Below, piece by piece: positions 1-8,476 of a DNA stretch of 63,606 nt (positions within the stretch are counted from its first letter, which is position 1; the number at the start of each line of letters is the position of its first letter). A program made the translations under genes and the position numbers. The stretch comes from Ancylobacter novellus (lineage in GTDB: Bacteria > Pseudomonadota > Alphaproteobacteria > Rhizobiales > Xanthobacteraceae), in contig QFQD01000019.1 of assembly GCA_003241485.1 (NCBI GenBank), positions 1-63,606 of the forward strand, read 5' to 3'. The notes under the pieces were generated by a model. The model worked only from the letters and a program-made list of their open reading frames with translations, was not told the DNA's origin and searched no databases.

Positions 1-2147
1 AGCACCAACTCCGCATCGGTCGGCCGATGGAACAGGAAGCCCTGATAGACGGTGGCGCCGAGTTCCTGCAGCTTGGTGAGCTGGGTCTGGTCCTCGACCC
101 CTTCGGCGACGAGTTCGAGCTGGAGCGAGCGCGCGATCGAGATCGCCGCTTTCATCAGCGCCTTGTCGATCGGGTCGCTGAGCAGGTCGCGTGTCACCGT
201 CCAGTCGATCTTGATGCCGTCCACCGGCAGGCGCTTGAGCGCCTCGAACGAATTGTAGCCATTGCCGAAATCGTCGAGATAGACGTGGATTCCGCGCTGG
301 CGCAGCTCGTGCAGGAAGCCGACGATTTCGCCGATGTCTTCCACGCCCTCGGTTTCCGTTACTTCCAGGCGCAGCGCGGTCTCCACGCCCGGATGCATGT
401 CGAGCAGGTCCATCAGATTGCGCTGGAAGCCGGTGTCCGCCAGCGAATGCGCGCCGACATTCATCGACACATATTGGCGCACGCCACGGCCGATCAGCCG
501 CATGGCGTAGCCGATCGCATGGCGGCAGACCCAGGCGTCGATGCGCCCCATCAGCCCGAGGCGCTGCGCGGCGGGCAGGAACTGCGAAGGCTGGCAATAG
601 GCGCCTTCCTCGTCGACCAGCCGGATCAGCGCCTCATAGCCGAGCACGCGGTGCTCATGGTCGACGATGGCCTGCAGGTGCAGATGGAAGCGGCCAAGCT
701 CGAAGCCCAGCTGGATCCGCTCGGCCCAGCTCAGCCGCTGCTGGGTGTTGTTCACCTTGGGATCGCCGAGGTCATAGAGCTGAACCCGGTCGCGACCGGA
801 CTCCTTGGCGACGTAGCAGGCGGTGTCGGCGGCCGCCAGCAGGCTGGAAACCGTCTGCGGGACGCTGCCGGTGGCGCGGACGAGGCCGATGCTGAGGCCG
901 AGCGAGAAAGCCCGGCCGGCAATGTGGAACGGGTTGTTGTGCACCGCCGTGTTGAGGCGGCGGGCAATGCGCAGCGCGTCCCGCTCGTCGATATTGGTCA
1001 GCACAATGGCGAATTCGTCGCCGCCGAAGCGCGCCAGCATGTCATCGCCACGCAGCTGGGCGCGCAGGAAATGCGCGACGTCGCGCAGCAATTCGTCTGC
1101 CGCGGTGTGGCCGACGGCATCGTTGACGCCCTTGAAATGATCGATGTCGATCATGCCGATCCACACATTGCGCGGCTCGCCGTCGCGCAGAAGCTGGTCG
1201 AGGCGCTCTTCCAGCGCGAAGCGGTTGGGAAGGCCGGTCAGCAGGTCGCTGCGGGCCTGCAGCGCGACAAGGCGGGCGAAGTCGGCCAGCGCATCCGATT
1301 GCTGGCGCAACTGCTCGCGCACCGCGATAAGCTCGCTCTCGCGCCGCTTCTGCGTCGTCACGTCGGTCCAGATGCCGACCGAGCAGCCATTGCTCATCCG
1401 CCGATGGCCGGCCAGCAGCCAGCTGCCGTCGCGCAGCGGGATCTCGACGCGCTCGTCGGCGGACTGCTTCAACTGGTCGAGGCAATTGGCCAGGAAGACG
1501 GGATCCACCTCCTCGGCGAACAGGCCTTTCGCCTGTGCCTGCGCGAACATGGCGGACAGGCTCTGGCCCGGCGTCACCGGAATGTCCGCGCGCGCGAAGA
1601 GCTGGTTCATGCCGCTATTGGCGAGAAGCAGGCGGTCGTCGGGATCGAGCAGCACGAAACATTCGGCAATGCTGTCCACCGCCTCCAGCAGCTTCGCCTG
1701 GGCCGCCTTGAGCTGCGAGATGTCGCGCCAGCTGCAGACGGTGCCGCCATCCGGCGTTCGCCATTCGCGTACCTGCGCCCAGCCGCCATTCTCCAGCGGA
1801 ACCTCGAACGGCTCGCCATTCGCTTCTATGTGGCGGCGAACGCGTTCGGCGACGTAATCCTCGGCGGCGGCCACGCGATGCTGCTCACCGCCGGGCACCG
1901 AGGCAAGGGCGAAGAAGGTAAAGCCGTGAAGATCGCCGAGTTGTTCCAGAAATGGAAACAATTCCAAGAAACGGCGATTGTGGAGAACCAGCCGGTCCTT
2001 GGCATCGAAAAGTGCAAAGCCGTCGCCCATGGCTTCGAGCGCTGCAAGAAGGTCACCGGCGCTGGGGCCCGCCGATCGCTTACCAGTCAACGGCTCTCCC
2101 CCTGGCCGATTAGTCTGCCTGGTTCTCACCATTGTCGACTGGCCCAT
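1..2147 (-). CDS. PAS-PAS-GGDEF-EAL cyclic-di-GMP enzyme (3' end outside window)
   Basis: Predicted bifunctional c-di-GMP synthase/phosphodiesterase. Reading the minus strand from an ATG at 2147 (a second ATG lies at 2132, and a stop lies just upstream) gives about 715 residues before the frame leaves the window. Two PAS-like domains occupy about residues 25-140 and 150-270. The GGDEF domain carries RFGGDEF and, five residues before that stretch ends, an RGDD inhibitory I-site. The EAL domain shows YEALIRL, LEVTETE, DDFGNGYNSF, AEGVED and YQGFLF, so both catalytic halves look intact. No transmembrane segment is visible, so it is probably cytosolic. It is divergent from the small membrane peptide at 2367. 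The C-terminal end is missing only because the window ends. Confidence 0.93.
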   Translation of the reverse strand, partial: MGQSTMVRTRQTNRPGGEPLTGKRSAGPSAGDLLAALEAMGDGFALFDAKDRLVLHNRRFLELFPFLEQLGDLHGFTFFALASVPGGEQHRVAAAEDYVAERVRRHIEANGEPFEVPLENGGWAQVREWRTPDGGTVCSWRDISQLKAAQAKLLEAVDSIAECFVLLDPDDRLLLANSGMNQLFARADIPVTPGQSLSAMFAQAQAKGLFAEEVDPVFLANCLDQLKQSADERVEIPLRDGSWLLAGHRRMSNGCSVGIWTDVTTQKRRESELIAVREQLRQQSDALADFARLVALQARSDLLTGLPNRFALEERLDQLLRDGEPRNVWIGMIDIDHFKGVNDAVGHTAADELLRDVAHFLRAQLRGDDMLARFGGDEFAIVLTNIDERDALRIARRLNTAVHNNPFHIAGRAFSLGLSIGLVRATGSVPQTVSSLLAAADTACYVAKESGRDRVQLYDLGDPKVNNTQQRLSWAERIQLGFELGRFHLHLQAIVDHEHRVLGYEALIRLVDEEGAYCQPSQFLPAAQRLGLMGRIDAWVCRHAIGYAMRLIGRGVRQYVSMNVGAHSLADTGFQRNLMDLLDMHPGVETALRLEVTETEGVEDIGEIVGFLHELRQRGIHVYLDDFGNGYNSFEALKRLPVDGIKIDWTVTRDLLSDPIDKALMKAAISIARSLQLELVAEGVEDQTQLTKLQELGATVYQGFLFHRPTDAELV

Positions 2148-2366
2148 TCATTGTTTCAGTCCGCCCGAATCTCTCGTCCCAGTGCCAGAACGACACTACT
2201 TTCTAAGGCACATAGCGCAGGGTTCCGCAATTCCCATCGCTCATGGCATTTGAATACTATTCTCCAACCGTAGCAAGTAGTCCGTACAAACTCGTTTGAA
2301 TTTGAGATATTTTGGGACATTAAGGTTTACGCACTTTCCCCTCAGGCAAACAATCCAAGGTGTCCG

Positions 2367-2522
2367 ATGGCTACGGGGTACAATGCCTCACGGAAGGTAG
2401 CAAGGTGGGGTGTCGGCGTCGCTCTCGCCGCTCTGCTCGCTGCGGCGATCGGCCTGTGGGCGCGTCACGGTGCTGCCGTTTTCTTCGACATGGTGGCGGC
2501 AGGCTTCGCCTATTGCTTCTGA
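2367..2522 (+). CDS. 51-residue membrane peptide upstream of the SCO1 gene
   Basis: A short frame that starts at ATG 2367 with AAGG six bases upstream and ends at TGA 2520-2522. The peptide begins MATGYNASRKVARWGVGVAL, has one hydrophobic helix rich in Ala and Leu (about residues 14-30) and ends in an aromatic tail, FFDMVAAGFAYCF. A basic N-terminus before the helix predicts N-in topology. It lies 109 bases before the copper chaperone on the same strand and could be co-transcribed. I do not recognise a named family. A role in copper or oxidase biogenesis would be inference from position only. Confidence 0.6.
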   Translation: MATGYNASRKVARWGVGVALAALLAAAIGLWARHGAAVFFDMVAAGFAYCF

Positions 2523-2631
2523 GCCTTAGGCCGCGCCGCCGCGCGTGACCGGGCCTCATCCGATCGGGCGGAATGCCGGGGCGGAGAAGATCGCGCTCTG
2601 GCCGACATGGCCGTCAAACAGGTGCCCACGC

Positions 2632-3222
2632 ATGCGCAACCGCAATATCGTCATTCTCCTTGCCGCCTTTGTTCTCGGTGCGGTGGCCATTGTCGGCGGC
2701 ACGCTCGCTTTGCTGCCGCGCGCCTCTTCGCCGGTGGCGAGCACGACCGCGATCGGCGGGCCGTTCGAGCTGGTCGATCAGGATGGGCAGGCGGTGACGC
2801 AGGAGACCTTTCTGAGCCAGCCCACCCTGGTTTTCTTCGGCTTCACCCACTGCCCCGACATCTGCCCGACCACGCTGTTCGAGATGTCGCAGCTCTTCGA
2901 GGAACTCGGCCCGGACGCGCGCAAGGTCACCGGCCTGTTCATCACCGTCGATCCCGAGCGCGATACGCCCGCCTCGATGAAGGCCTATCTCGGCAGCTTC
3001 CATCCCAGCATTCAGGGGCTTTCCGGCACGCCCGCGCAGATCGCCGCGGTCATCAAGGCCTATCGTGCCTATGCCAAGAAGGTGCCGACCAGCGACGGGG
3101 ACTACACGATGGACCATACGGCCATCGTGTATCTCATGGGCAAGGACGGCGAGTTCATCGCCCCGTTCAATCTCAAGCGCCCGCCGGCCGAGGCCGCCGC
3201 CGATCTGCGCCGCTATTTGTAG
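2632..3222 (+). CDS. SCO1/SenC-family copper chaperone
   Basis: Membrane-anchored thioredoxin-fold protein that delivers copper to the CuA site of cytochrome c oxidase. The 196-residue form starting MRNRNIV has an N-terminal membrane anchor (about residues 5-25) and the periplasmic fold with the copper ligands Cys74 and Cys78 in HCPDICPT and His162 in TMDHTA. The open frame extends upstream to 2545, but that part lacks SCO-like sequence and would bury the anchor, so ATG 2632 is preferred. The likely target, the aa3 oxidase encoded at 23-30 kb, is in the same window. Its 3' end overlaps the convergent glycosyltransferase gene by 50 bases. Confidence 0.9.
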   Translation: MRNRNIVILLAAFVLGAVAIVGGTLALLPRASSPVASTTAIGGPFELVDQDGQAVTQETFLSQPTLVFFGFTHCPDICPTTLFEMSQLFEELGPDARKVTGLFITVDPERDTPASMKAYLGSFHPSIQGLSGTPAQIAAVIKAYRAYAKKVPTSDGDYTMDHTAIVYLMGKDGEFIAPFNLKRPPAEAAADLRRYL

Positions 3223-5101
3223 GACGCACGAGCCGCACCTTGCGGGCACGGCGGCGGGAGGTGCGCGCCAGCCCGTGGTCGGTCTTCTCCCAGAGCTGCG
3301 GCGCGCAGACCAGCTGCAGCACAGCCCGCCAGGCGGCGAGCGACATCATCAGCCAGTACACCGGCATCAGCGGCAGCACCCGCCAGAGGCCGCCCATGCG
3401 CCGCCGCCGCATGCCGAGGGCCGTGCAGAGAAGGGCGCCGGGATAGCCGACCAGGAAGACCGCGAGCCCGATGCCCTCGACGGCGAAGGCCGCGGTGTCG
3501 AGCGGTGCGGGGCGGCCGAGCAGCAGATTCCAGGCGAGGGTGAGCAGGAAGAAGGGGTGGATCATCGCCGCGGCGACGCCGCCTCCCAGCAGAACGAAGA
3601 ATGCCGCGCTGCTGCCGCACCCCACCTGCCTCGTCAACGCCAGCGGGTGCCGTCCGTGCACCAGCAGCGTCTGCATCCAGCCCTTGTACCAGCGGGTGCG
3701 CTGGCGAAGCCATGCCTGCCAGCGCCGTGGGGCTTCCTCATCGGTCGTCGAGGCGATGACGGCTGCCTGCCAGCCATGCCGCGCCAGCCGTATGCCGAGA
3801 TCGGCGTCTTCCGTCACATTGAACGGGTCCCATCCTCCCGCCGCCTCGAGCGCCGCGCGGCGGAAATGATTGGACGTGCCGCCGAGTGGAAAGGGCAGCC
3901 GGCAGGCGCCGAGCATGGGCAGCAGGACGTCGAAGTGGCTGGCATATTCGGCGGCGAACTGCCGCGTGATCCAGCCATCCTCCATATTGTCGATGGCGAG
4001 CCGCGCCTGCACGCAGCCGATCCTTGCGCCGCCACGGCTGGCAAACACGGCGCAGGCGTGCCGGAGCTGGTCCGGCTCGGGTATGTCCTCCGCGTCGAAC
4101 ACGCCGACATAGGCGCCGCGTGCGAAGGGCAGCGCAACGTTCAGCGCCTTCGGCTTGGTACGCGGCGCGATGTCGGGCGCGGTGATGACCTCGAAGCAGG
4201 GATGGCGCGCGTGACACGCCAGCGCGAACGCCGTGGCGGGGTCGTCCGGCTCGATCACCAGCAGGACCTGTAGCTTCTCCTTGGGGTAGTCCAGCGCCTC
4301 GATCGCGGCCACCAGCTGGGGCACCACGCGCGCTTCGCGGTACAGCGCGATGATGAGCGAATAGGCCGGCAACTGCCGGTCGTCGCGCAAGGGCGCAGGA
4401 AAGGGGTCCGGCGGCGAGCCGAGGCAGGCGGCCAGCCGCAGAATGGTCCAACCCAGCAGCACGGCGCCCACAAGGCTCGCGAGAAGGACGACGAGCGGGC
4501 CGGGCGCTTCCGCCAATACGAAGGGCACCAGCGCCAGCAGCCCGGCGAGCCCGGCAAAGGCGAGGCGGCTCGCCCCGAGCGTGCCGGCGCTGGCGCGCGG
4601 CTGCAGCCGCCGCAGCCCGAGAGCGGCGTGCTCGGCGAGCGCCTCGCTGAAACGCCGGCGGGCATAGGCGGCGAGCCGTTCGGGGGTCGTCAGCAGGATC
4701 GAGGCCCGCAGCTCCGGCCGCGCCGTCAGCCGTCCGCCGAGTTCGCGCAACGCCCGGCCACGCGCGGCGATCACCAGCCGGCCATCGGCCGCCCGCATCA
4801 TTCCGCTGCGCAGCATGGCTGCGAGATCGGCCGGGGAGGGGTTCGCCTTGCCGGCTGTCGCCCCGCCCGCCAATGGCGCGAAGCCGACGCCGAGGTGCCG
4901 GGACGCGGCATGCGCCAGCGTGTCGGCGTCCAGCGTGCCGCTGGCCAGCAGCACCTCGTCGGCGCCGGTACCGATCAGCCGCGCGCGATGTCGCGCATGG
5001 ACGATGTCGCCGGCCGCGAGCTGATCCGCGATCCCGGCAATCTCGATGGGCGGGCCCACGCCGTCGGCGGGCCCGTCATGCCTCTGCGCGTTCGTTTTCA
5101 T
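3173..5101 (-). CDS. Membrane glycosyltransferase family 2 protein
   Basis: Predicted inner-membrane GT-A glycosyltransferase of 642 residues that polymerises or transfers sugars from a nucleotide sugar; substrate unknown. Start ATG 5101 is chosen because upstream sequence in the frame is low complexity. An N-terminal soluble region of about 170 residues precedes two membrane helices. The catalytic domain then shows LLVIEPDDPA, FDAEDIPEP, the EDADLGIRL motif and RQRTRWYKGWMQT, which is a Q/RxxRW signature of processive enzymes. At least three helices follow. The layout resembles cellulose-synthase-like or exopolysaccharide GT2 enzymes with an N-terminal accessory domain. The last 17 codons overlap the SCO1 gene tail to tail. 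Confidence 0.85.
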   Translation of the reverse strand: MKTNAQRHDGPADGVGPPIEIAGIADQLAAGDIVHARHRARLIGTGADEVLLASGTLDADTLAHAASRHLGVGFAPLAGGATAGKANPSPADLAAMLRSGMMRAADGRLVIAARGRALRELGGRLTARPELRASILLTTPERLAAYARRRFSEALAEHAALGLRRLQPRASAGTLGASRLAFAGLAGLLALVPFVLAEAPGPLVVLLASLVGAVLLGWTILRLAACLGSPPDPFPAPLRDDRQLPAYSLIIALYREARVVPQLVAAIEALDYPKEKLQVLLVIEPDDPATAFALACHARHPCFEVITAPDIAPRTKPKALNVALPFARGAYVGVFDAEDIPEPDQLRHACAVFASRGGARIGCVQARLAIDNMEDGWITRQFAAEYASHFDVLLPMLGACRLPFPLGGTSNHFRRAALEAAGGWDPFNVTEDADLGIRLARHGWQAAVIASTTDEEAPRRWQAWLRQRTRWYKGWMQTLLVHGRHPLALTRQVGCGSSAAFFVLLGGGVAAAMIHPFFLLTLAWNLLLGRPAPLDTAAFAVEGIGLAVFLVGYPGALLCTALGMRRRRMGGLWRVLPLMPVYWLMMSLAAWRAVLQLVCAPQLWEKTDHGLARTSRRRARKVRLVRPTNSGADRRRPRPAGA

Positions 5102-5208
5102 CGCCAGCCCCCTAGCGAAGCAACACGCGGCCACTCGCCTCATCGCGTGCGGCGCGCTAGAAGGTGGCGCGGCGCAGGCAGTCAGGCCGTGGCAGGTGCG
5201 AGGCCAGT

Positions 5209-6105
5209 GTGAAGTATTCCGCTCATTCCCGTCGAGTCTTTCAGTTCGCTTCCGTGCTCGCCGTCGCCTTCGCGGCCTGGAGCCTTGCTCCGGCGGGAGC
5301 GCAGACTGCAAGCCCGCCGGCGGCGCAGGCCGGCGCGAGCGTCGTGGTGCCCGGCTTCTGGGATCCCAAGCGGCGGCCCGAGCGGCCGGATGTGACGCGG
5401 CTGCCGACGCAGATCCGCTTTGTCACCACTGACGACTATCCGCCCTTCAGCTTCCGCGATGCGGCGGGCCAGCCCTCCGGCTTCAACGTCGATATCGCCC
5501 GCGCCATCTGCAACGAATTCGCCATCCCCTGCACGCTGCAGGTGCTGCCCTTCGACGAAGTCGTGAAGGCGCTGGACGAGGGCAAGGCGGATGCGGCCAT
5601 TGCCGGCATCGCCATCACGCCGGCGACGCGGCAGACCGTCGATTTCACCGACCGCTATTTCCGCTCCCCGGCGCGCTTCGCGGCACGGCGCGGCAGCGAC
5701 ATGACTACCATCACGCCGGATGGCGTGGCGTCCCGCAAGGTCGCCGTCGTCGCCGGCACCGCCCATGAAGCCTTTCTGCGCGATCTGTTCGCCGAGACGA
5801 CCATCCGCTCCTTCCCCACGCCCGAGGCGGCGCGCGAGGCGTTGCAGAAGGGCGAGGTGGACCTGGTCTTCGGCGACGGCGTGCAGCTCGCCTTGTGGCT
5901 CAACGGCACGTCCTCGAACAATTGCTGCACCTTTGTCGGCGGCCCTTTCACCGAGAGCCTCTATTTCGGCGAAGGCATGGGCATCGCGGTCAAGCGCGGT
6001 AACGATGCGTTGCGCCAGTCGCTCAATTACGCGCTGACCCAACTTTGGGAAGAGGGCGTCTACACCGACCTCTATCTGCGCTGGTTTCCCATCAGCGTTT
6101 ATTGA
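5209..6105 (+). CDS. Periplasmic solute-binding protein, family 3
   Basis: Exported binding protein of the amino-acid/polar-solute type (298 residues from GTG 5209). An N-terminal signal peptide ends near PAGAQ. The mature part begins the SBP family 3 fold with RFVTTDDYPPFSF, then GFNVDIARAIC, DAAIAGIAITPAR-like sequence with a T in place of E-R, and the second lobe VAVVAGTAHEAFL. Start GTG 5209 has GAGG five bases upstream; another in-frame GTG lies at 5164. No permease or ATPase genes are adjacent, so it is either an orphan ABC binding protein or a sensor-like protein. It is followed by a clear terminator. Confidence 0.85.
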   Translation: MKYSAHSRRVFQFASVLAVAFAAWSLAPAGAQTASPPAAQAGASVVVPGFWDPKRRPERPDVTRLPTQIRFVTTDDYPPFSFRDAAGQPSGFNVDIARAICNEFAIPCTLQVLPFDEVVKALDEGKADAAIAGIAITPATRQTVDFTDRYFRSPARFAARRGSDMTTITPDGVASRKVAVVAGTAHEAFLRDLFAETTIRSFPTPEAAREALQKGEVDLVFGDGVQLALWLNGTSSNNCCTFVGGPFTESLYFGEGMGIAVKRGNDALRQSLNYALTQLWEEGVYTDLYLRWFPISVY

Positions 6106-6138
6106 CGCCGCAGCCCGTACTACCTAGAGCATGCGTCG

Positions 6139-6160
6139 AGGCGCCCGTGCGGCGCCTTTT
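6139..6160 (+). terminator. Rho-independent terminator after the solute-binding protein gene
   Basis: Perfect 7-bp stem AGGCGCC/GGCGCCT with a 5-base loop, followed by TTT. It lies 33 bases after the stop of the binding-protein gene and before lysK. Confidence 0.75.
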
Positions 6161-6208
6161 GCCGCTTTTCGCAGAGCCCATTTTTCGCATAGCCCTGGAG
6201 GGCACATC

Positions 6209-7867
6209 ATGACGGCGACCGCTCCGGTCGAGGATTTTGCAGCCGAACTGCGCACGCTGGCGGAAACCGCCGGCGCCTGGCCGTTCGAGGAAGCCCGCAA
6301 GATCGTCGAGCGTCTGAAGCGGAAACCCAAGGACGAAGTGCTGTTCGAGACCGGCTATGGCCCCTCGGGCCTGCCCCATATCGGCACTTTCGGCGAGGTG
6401 GCGCGCACCACCATGGTGCGCCACGCCTTCCATGTGCTGACCGAGGGCAAGATCCCCACGCGCCTCCTGTGCTTCTCCGACGACATGGACGGCATGCGCA
6501 AGATTCCGGAGAACGTGCCGGATCCCGCCGCGCTGAAGCCGTATCTGCAGATGCCGCTCACCAAGGTGCCGAACCCGTTCGGCGGCGGCTATGCGAGCTT
6601 CGGCGACCATAACAACGCGATGCTGCGGCGCTTCCTCGACACGTTTGGCTTCGAGTATGAATTCGCCAGCGCGACCGAGTACTACGCGTCCGGCAAGCTC
6701 GACGCCGTGCTGCTGAAGGCGGCGGAGAAGTACGAGGCCATCATGGAGGTGATGCTGCCCACGCTCGGCGAGGAGCGGCAGGCGACCTATTCGCCCTTCC
6801 TGCCCATCTCGCCCACCTCCGGCCGGGTGCTCTATGTGCCGCTGCTGGCGGTCGACGCCAAGGCGGGCACCATCACCTTCACCGACGAGGACGGGTTGGA
6901 CAAGACGCTGCCCGTCACCGGCGGCAAGGTGAAGCTGCAGTGGAAGCCCGATTTCGGCGCCCGCTGGGCGGCGCTCGACGTCGATTTCGAGATGTTCGGC
7001 AAGGACCACCAGACCAACGCGCCGATCTATGACCGCATCAGCGAAATCCTCGGCGGCACCGCGCCCGAGCATTTCGTCTATGAGCTGTTCCTCGACGAGA
7101 ACGGCCAGAAGATCTCGAAGTCCAAGGGCAATGGCCTGACCATCGACGAATGGCTGACCTATGCCAGCCCCGAGAGCCTGGCGCTGTACATGTTCCAGTC
7201 GCCGCGCTCGGCCAAGAAGCTGCATTTCGACGTGATCCCGAAGGCGGTGGACGAGTATTTCAACTTCCTCGCCCGCTACCCCCAGCAGGACTGGAAGAAC
7301 CGCCTCGGCAACCCGGTCTGGCACATCCATTCCGGCAACCCGCCGGTGGTCGACCTGCCGCTGACCTTCGGCCTCATGCTCAAGCTCGCCTCGGCCTCCA
7401 ATGCCGAGGACAAGGCCGTGCTGTGGCGCTTCATCGAGCGCTATGCGCCCGGCACGTCGGCGCAGACGCATCCCACGCTCGACCAACTCGCGGGCTATGC
7501 CGTTCGCTACTTTGTCGACCGGGTGAAGCCGCGCCGGCGCTATCGCCTGCCGGATGAGGTGGAAGCCAAGGCGCTCGCCGCGCTCGATGCGGCGCTGGCG
7601 CAGGTGAATGGCGACGACCGCGAGGCAATCCAGAACGCGGTGCTGGATGTCGGCCGCGCCGAGCCGCGCTACCAGGACCACAAGCGCACCAGCCCCACCG
7701 GCGGGCCGGGTGTGACCTTCGCGTGGTTCAGCGCGCTGTACGAGCTGCTGCTCGGCGAGAAGGAAGGGCCGCGCTTCGGCTCCTTCGTCGCCGCCTACGG
7801 CATTCCGGAGACGCGCGCGCTGATCGCCCGCGCGCTGGCCGGCGAACTGGCGAACGGCGCGACCTGA
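6209..7867 (+). CDS. lysK: Lysine--tRNA ligase, class I
   Basis: Charges tRNA-Lys with lysine in the cytosol. The 552-residue protein is the class I form, which many alphaproteobacteria use in place of the class II LysS. The HIGH signature appears as PHIGTF at about residue 57 and the KMSKS loop as KISKSKGNG at about residue 300, with the Rossmann catalytic fold between them and an alpha-helical anticodon-binding C-terminus. ATG 6209 has GGAGG eight bases upstream; the open frame reaches 6131 but that part overlaps the preceding terminator. The gene appears monocistronic or loosely coupled to the membrane-protein gene 39 bases downstream. Confidence 0.95.
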   Translation: MTATAPVEDFAAELRTLAETAGAWPFEEARKIVERLKRKPKDEVLFETGYGPSGLPHIGTFGEVARTTMVRHAFHVLTEGKIPTRLLCFSDDMDGMRKIPENVPDPAALKPYLQMPLTKVPNPFGGGYASFGDHNNAMLRRFLDTFGFEYEFASATEYYASGKLDAVLLKAAEKYEAIMEVMLPTLGEERQATYSPFLPISPTSGRVLYVPLLAVDAKAGTITFTDEDGLDKTLPVTGGKVKLQWKPDFGARWAALDVDFEMFGKDHQTNAPIYDRISEILGGTAPEHFVYELFLDENGQKISKSKGNGLTIDEWLTYASPESLALYMFQSPRSAKKLHFDVIPKAVDEYFNFLARYPQQDWKNRLGNPVWHIHSGNPPVVDLPLTFGLMLKLASASNAEDKAVLWRFIERYAPGTSAQTHPTLDQLAGYAVRYFVDRVKPRRRYRLPDEVEAKALAALDAALAQVNGDDREAIQNAVLDVGRAEPRYQDHKRTSPTGGPGVTFAWFSALYELLLGEKEGPRFGSFVAAYGIPETRALIARALAGELANGAT

Positions 7868-7906
7868 CCCCCAGGGTCCGGCGGCGGTTGGGGAAGGCGG
7901 CATATC

Positions 7907-8458
7907 ATGGCGACGCGTCACAGAGGCCGGATCGACCTTCGGGTCGATAGTCCCGAGCAGTTGCTGGATATGCTCGATCCATTCCCGTTCCGCGAGCGCG
8001 GGCTGGACGGCGATGTCGAGGAATATATAGGCGAGCGGGCCGGCGAGATGACGCCGGATGAACCGCTCGCCATCCTCATTCATCTCCCCGAGGCGCAGCT
8101 GTCCGGCGATCTCGCGCGGGGGCTGCCTTCCATCGTGCAGCGGCATTTCGAGCGGCAGGCTGAGCGGCGCAGCGCTGAGCTGGAGCGGCTGTTCGCGCTC
8201 GGCCGCAAGATGCTGTTGATCGGGCTGGTCGTGCTCGGCCTGTGCCTGGCGGTCGGCCAGTTCCTCGTCGGCCTGTTCCCGCAGTCCCGCCTCGCCGAGG
8301 TGGTGATGGAGGGGCTCATCATCCTCGGCTGGGTCGCCAACTGGCGGCCGATGGAGATCTTCCTGTTCGACTGGTGGCCGCTGGTGCAGGAACGCCGGCT
8401 GTTCCGCCGCCTCTCGCACGCCACCGTGTCGGTGGTGGCGCAGGAGATGGCGACGTAG
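7907..8458 (+). CDS. Conserved two-helix membrane protein of unknown function
   Basis: A 183-residue protein I cannot place in a named family. The N-terminal 90 residues are acidic and soluble (opening MATRHRGRIDLRVDSPEQLL). They are followed by a charged segment and two closely spaced hydrophobic helices at about residues 103-122 and 133-148. The C-terminus, about 35 residues, is amphipathic. Base composition and codon use match the neighbours. It is 39 bases after lysK and convergent with the ThDP enzyme, 18 bases from its stop. Confidence 0.75.
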   Translation: MATRHRGRIDLRVDSPEQLLDMLDPFPFRERGLDGDVEEYIGERAGEMTPDEPLAILIHLPEAQLSGDLARGLPSIVQRHFERQAERRSAELERLFALGRKMLLIGLVVLGLCLAVGQFLVGLFPQSRLAEVVMEGLIILGWVANWRPMEIFLFDWWPLVQERRLFRRLSHATVSVVAQEMAT

Positions 8459-8476
8459 GACGCGGCGGCCCAGCCC

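Noticed and set aside
27..2273. Long open frame of 748 codons on the plus strand
   Set aside because: Antisense to the PAS-GGDEF-EAL gene, whose domains are clear on the minus strand. GC-rich DNA commonly leaves such mirror frames open.
6092..8419. 775-codon frame on the minus strand opposite lysK
   Set aside because: His/Arg/Glu-rich mirror of lysK without any family motif.
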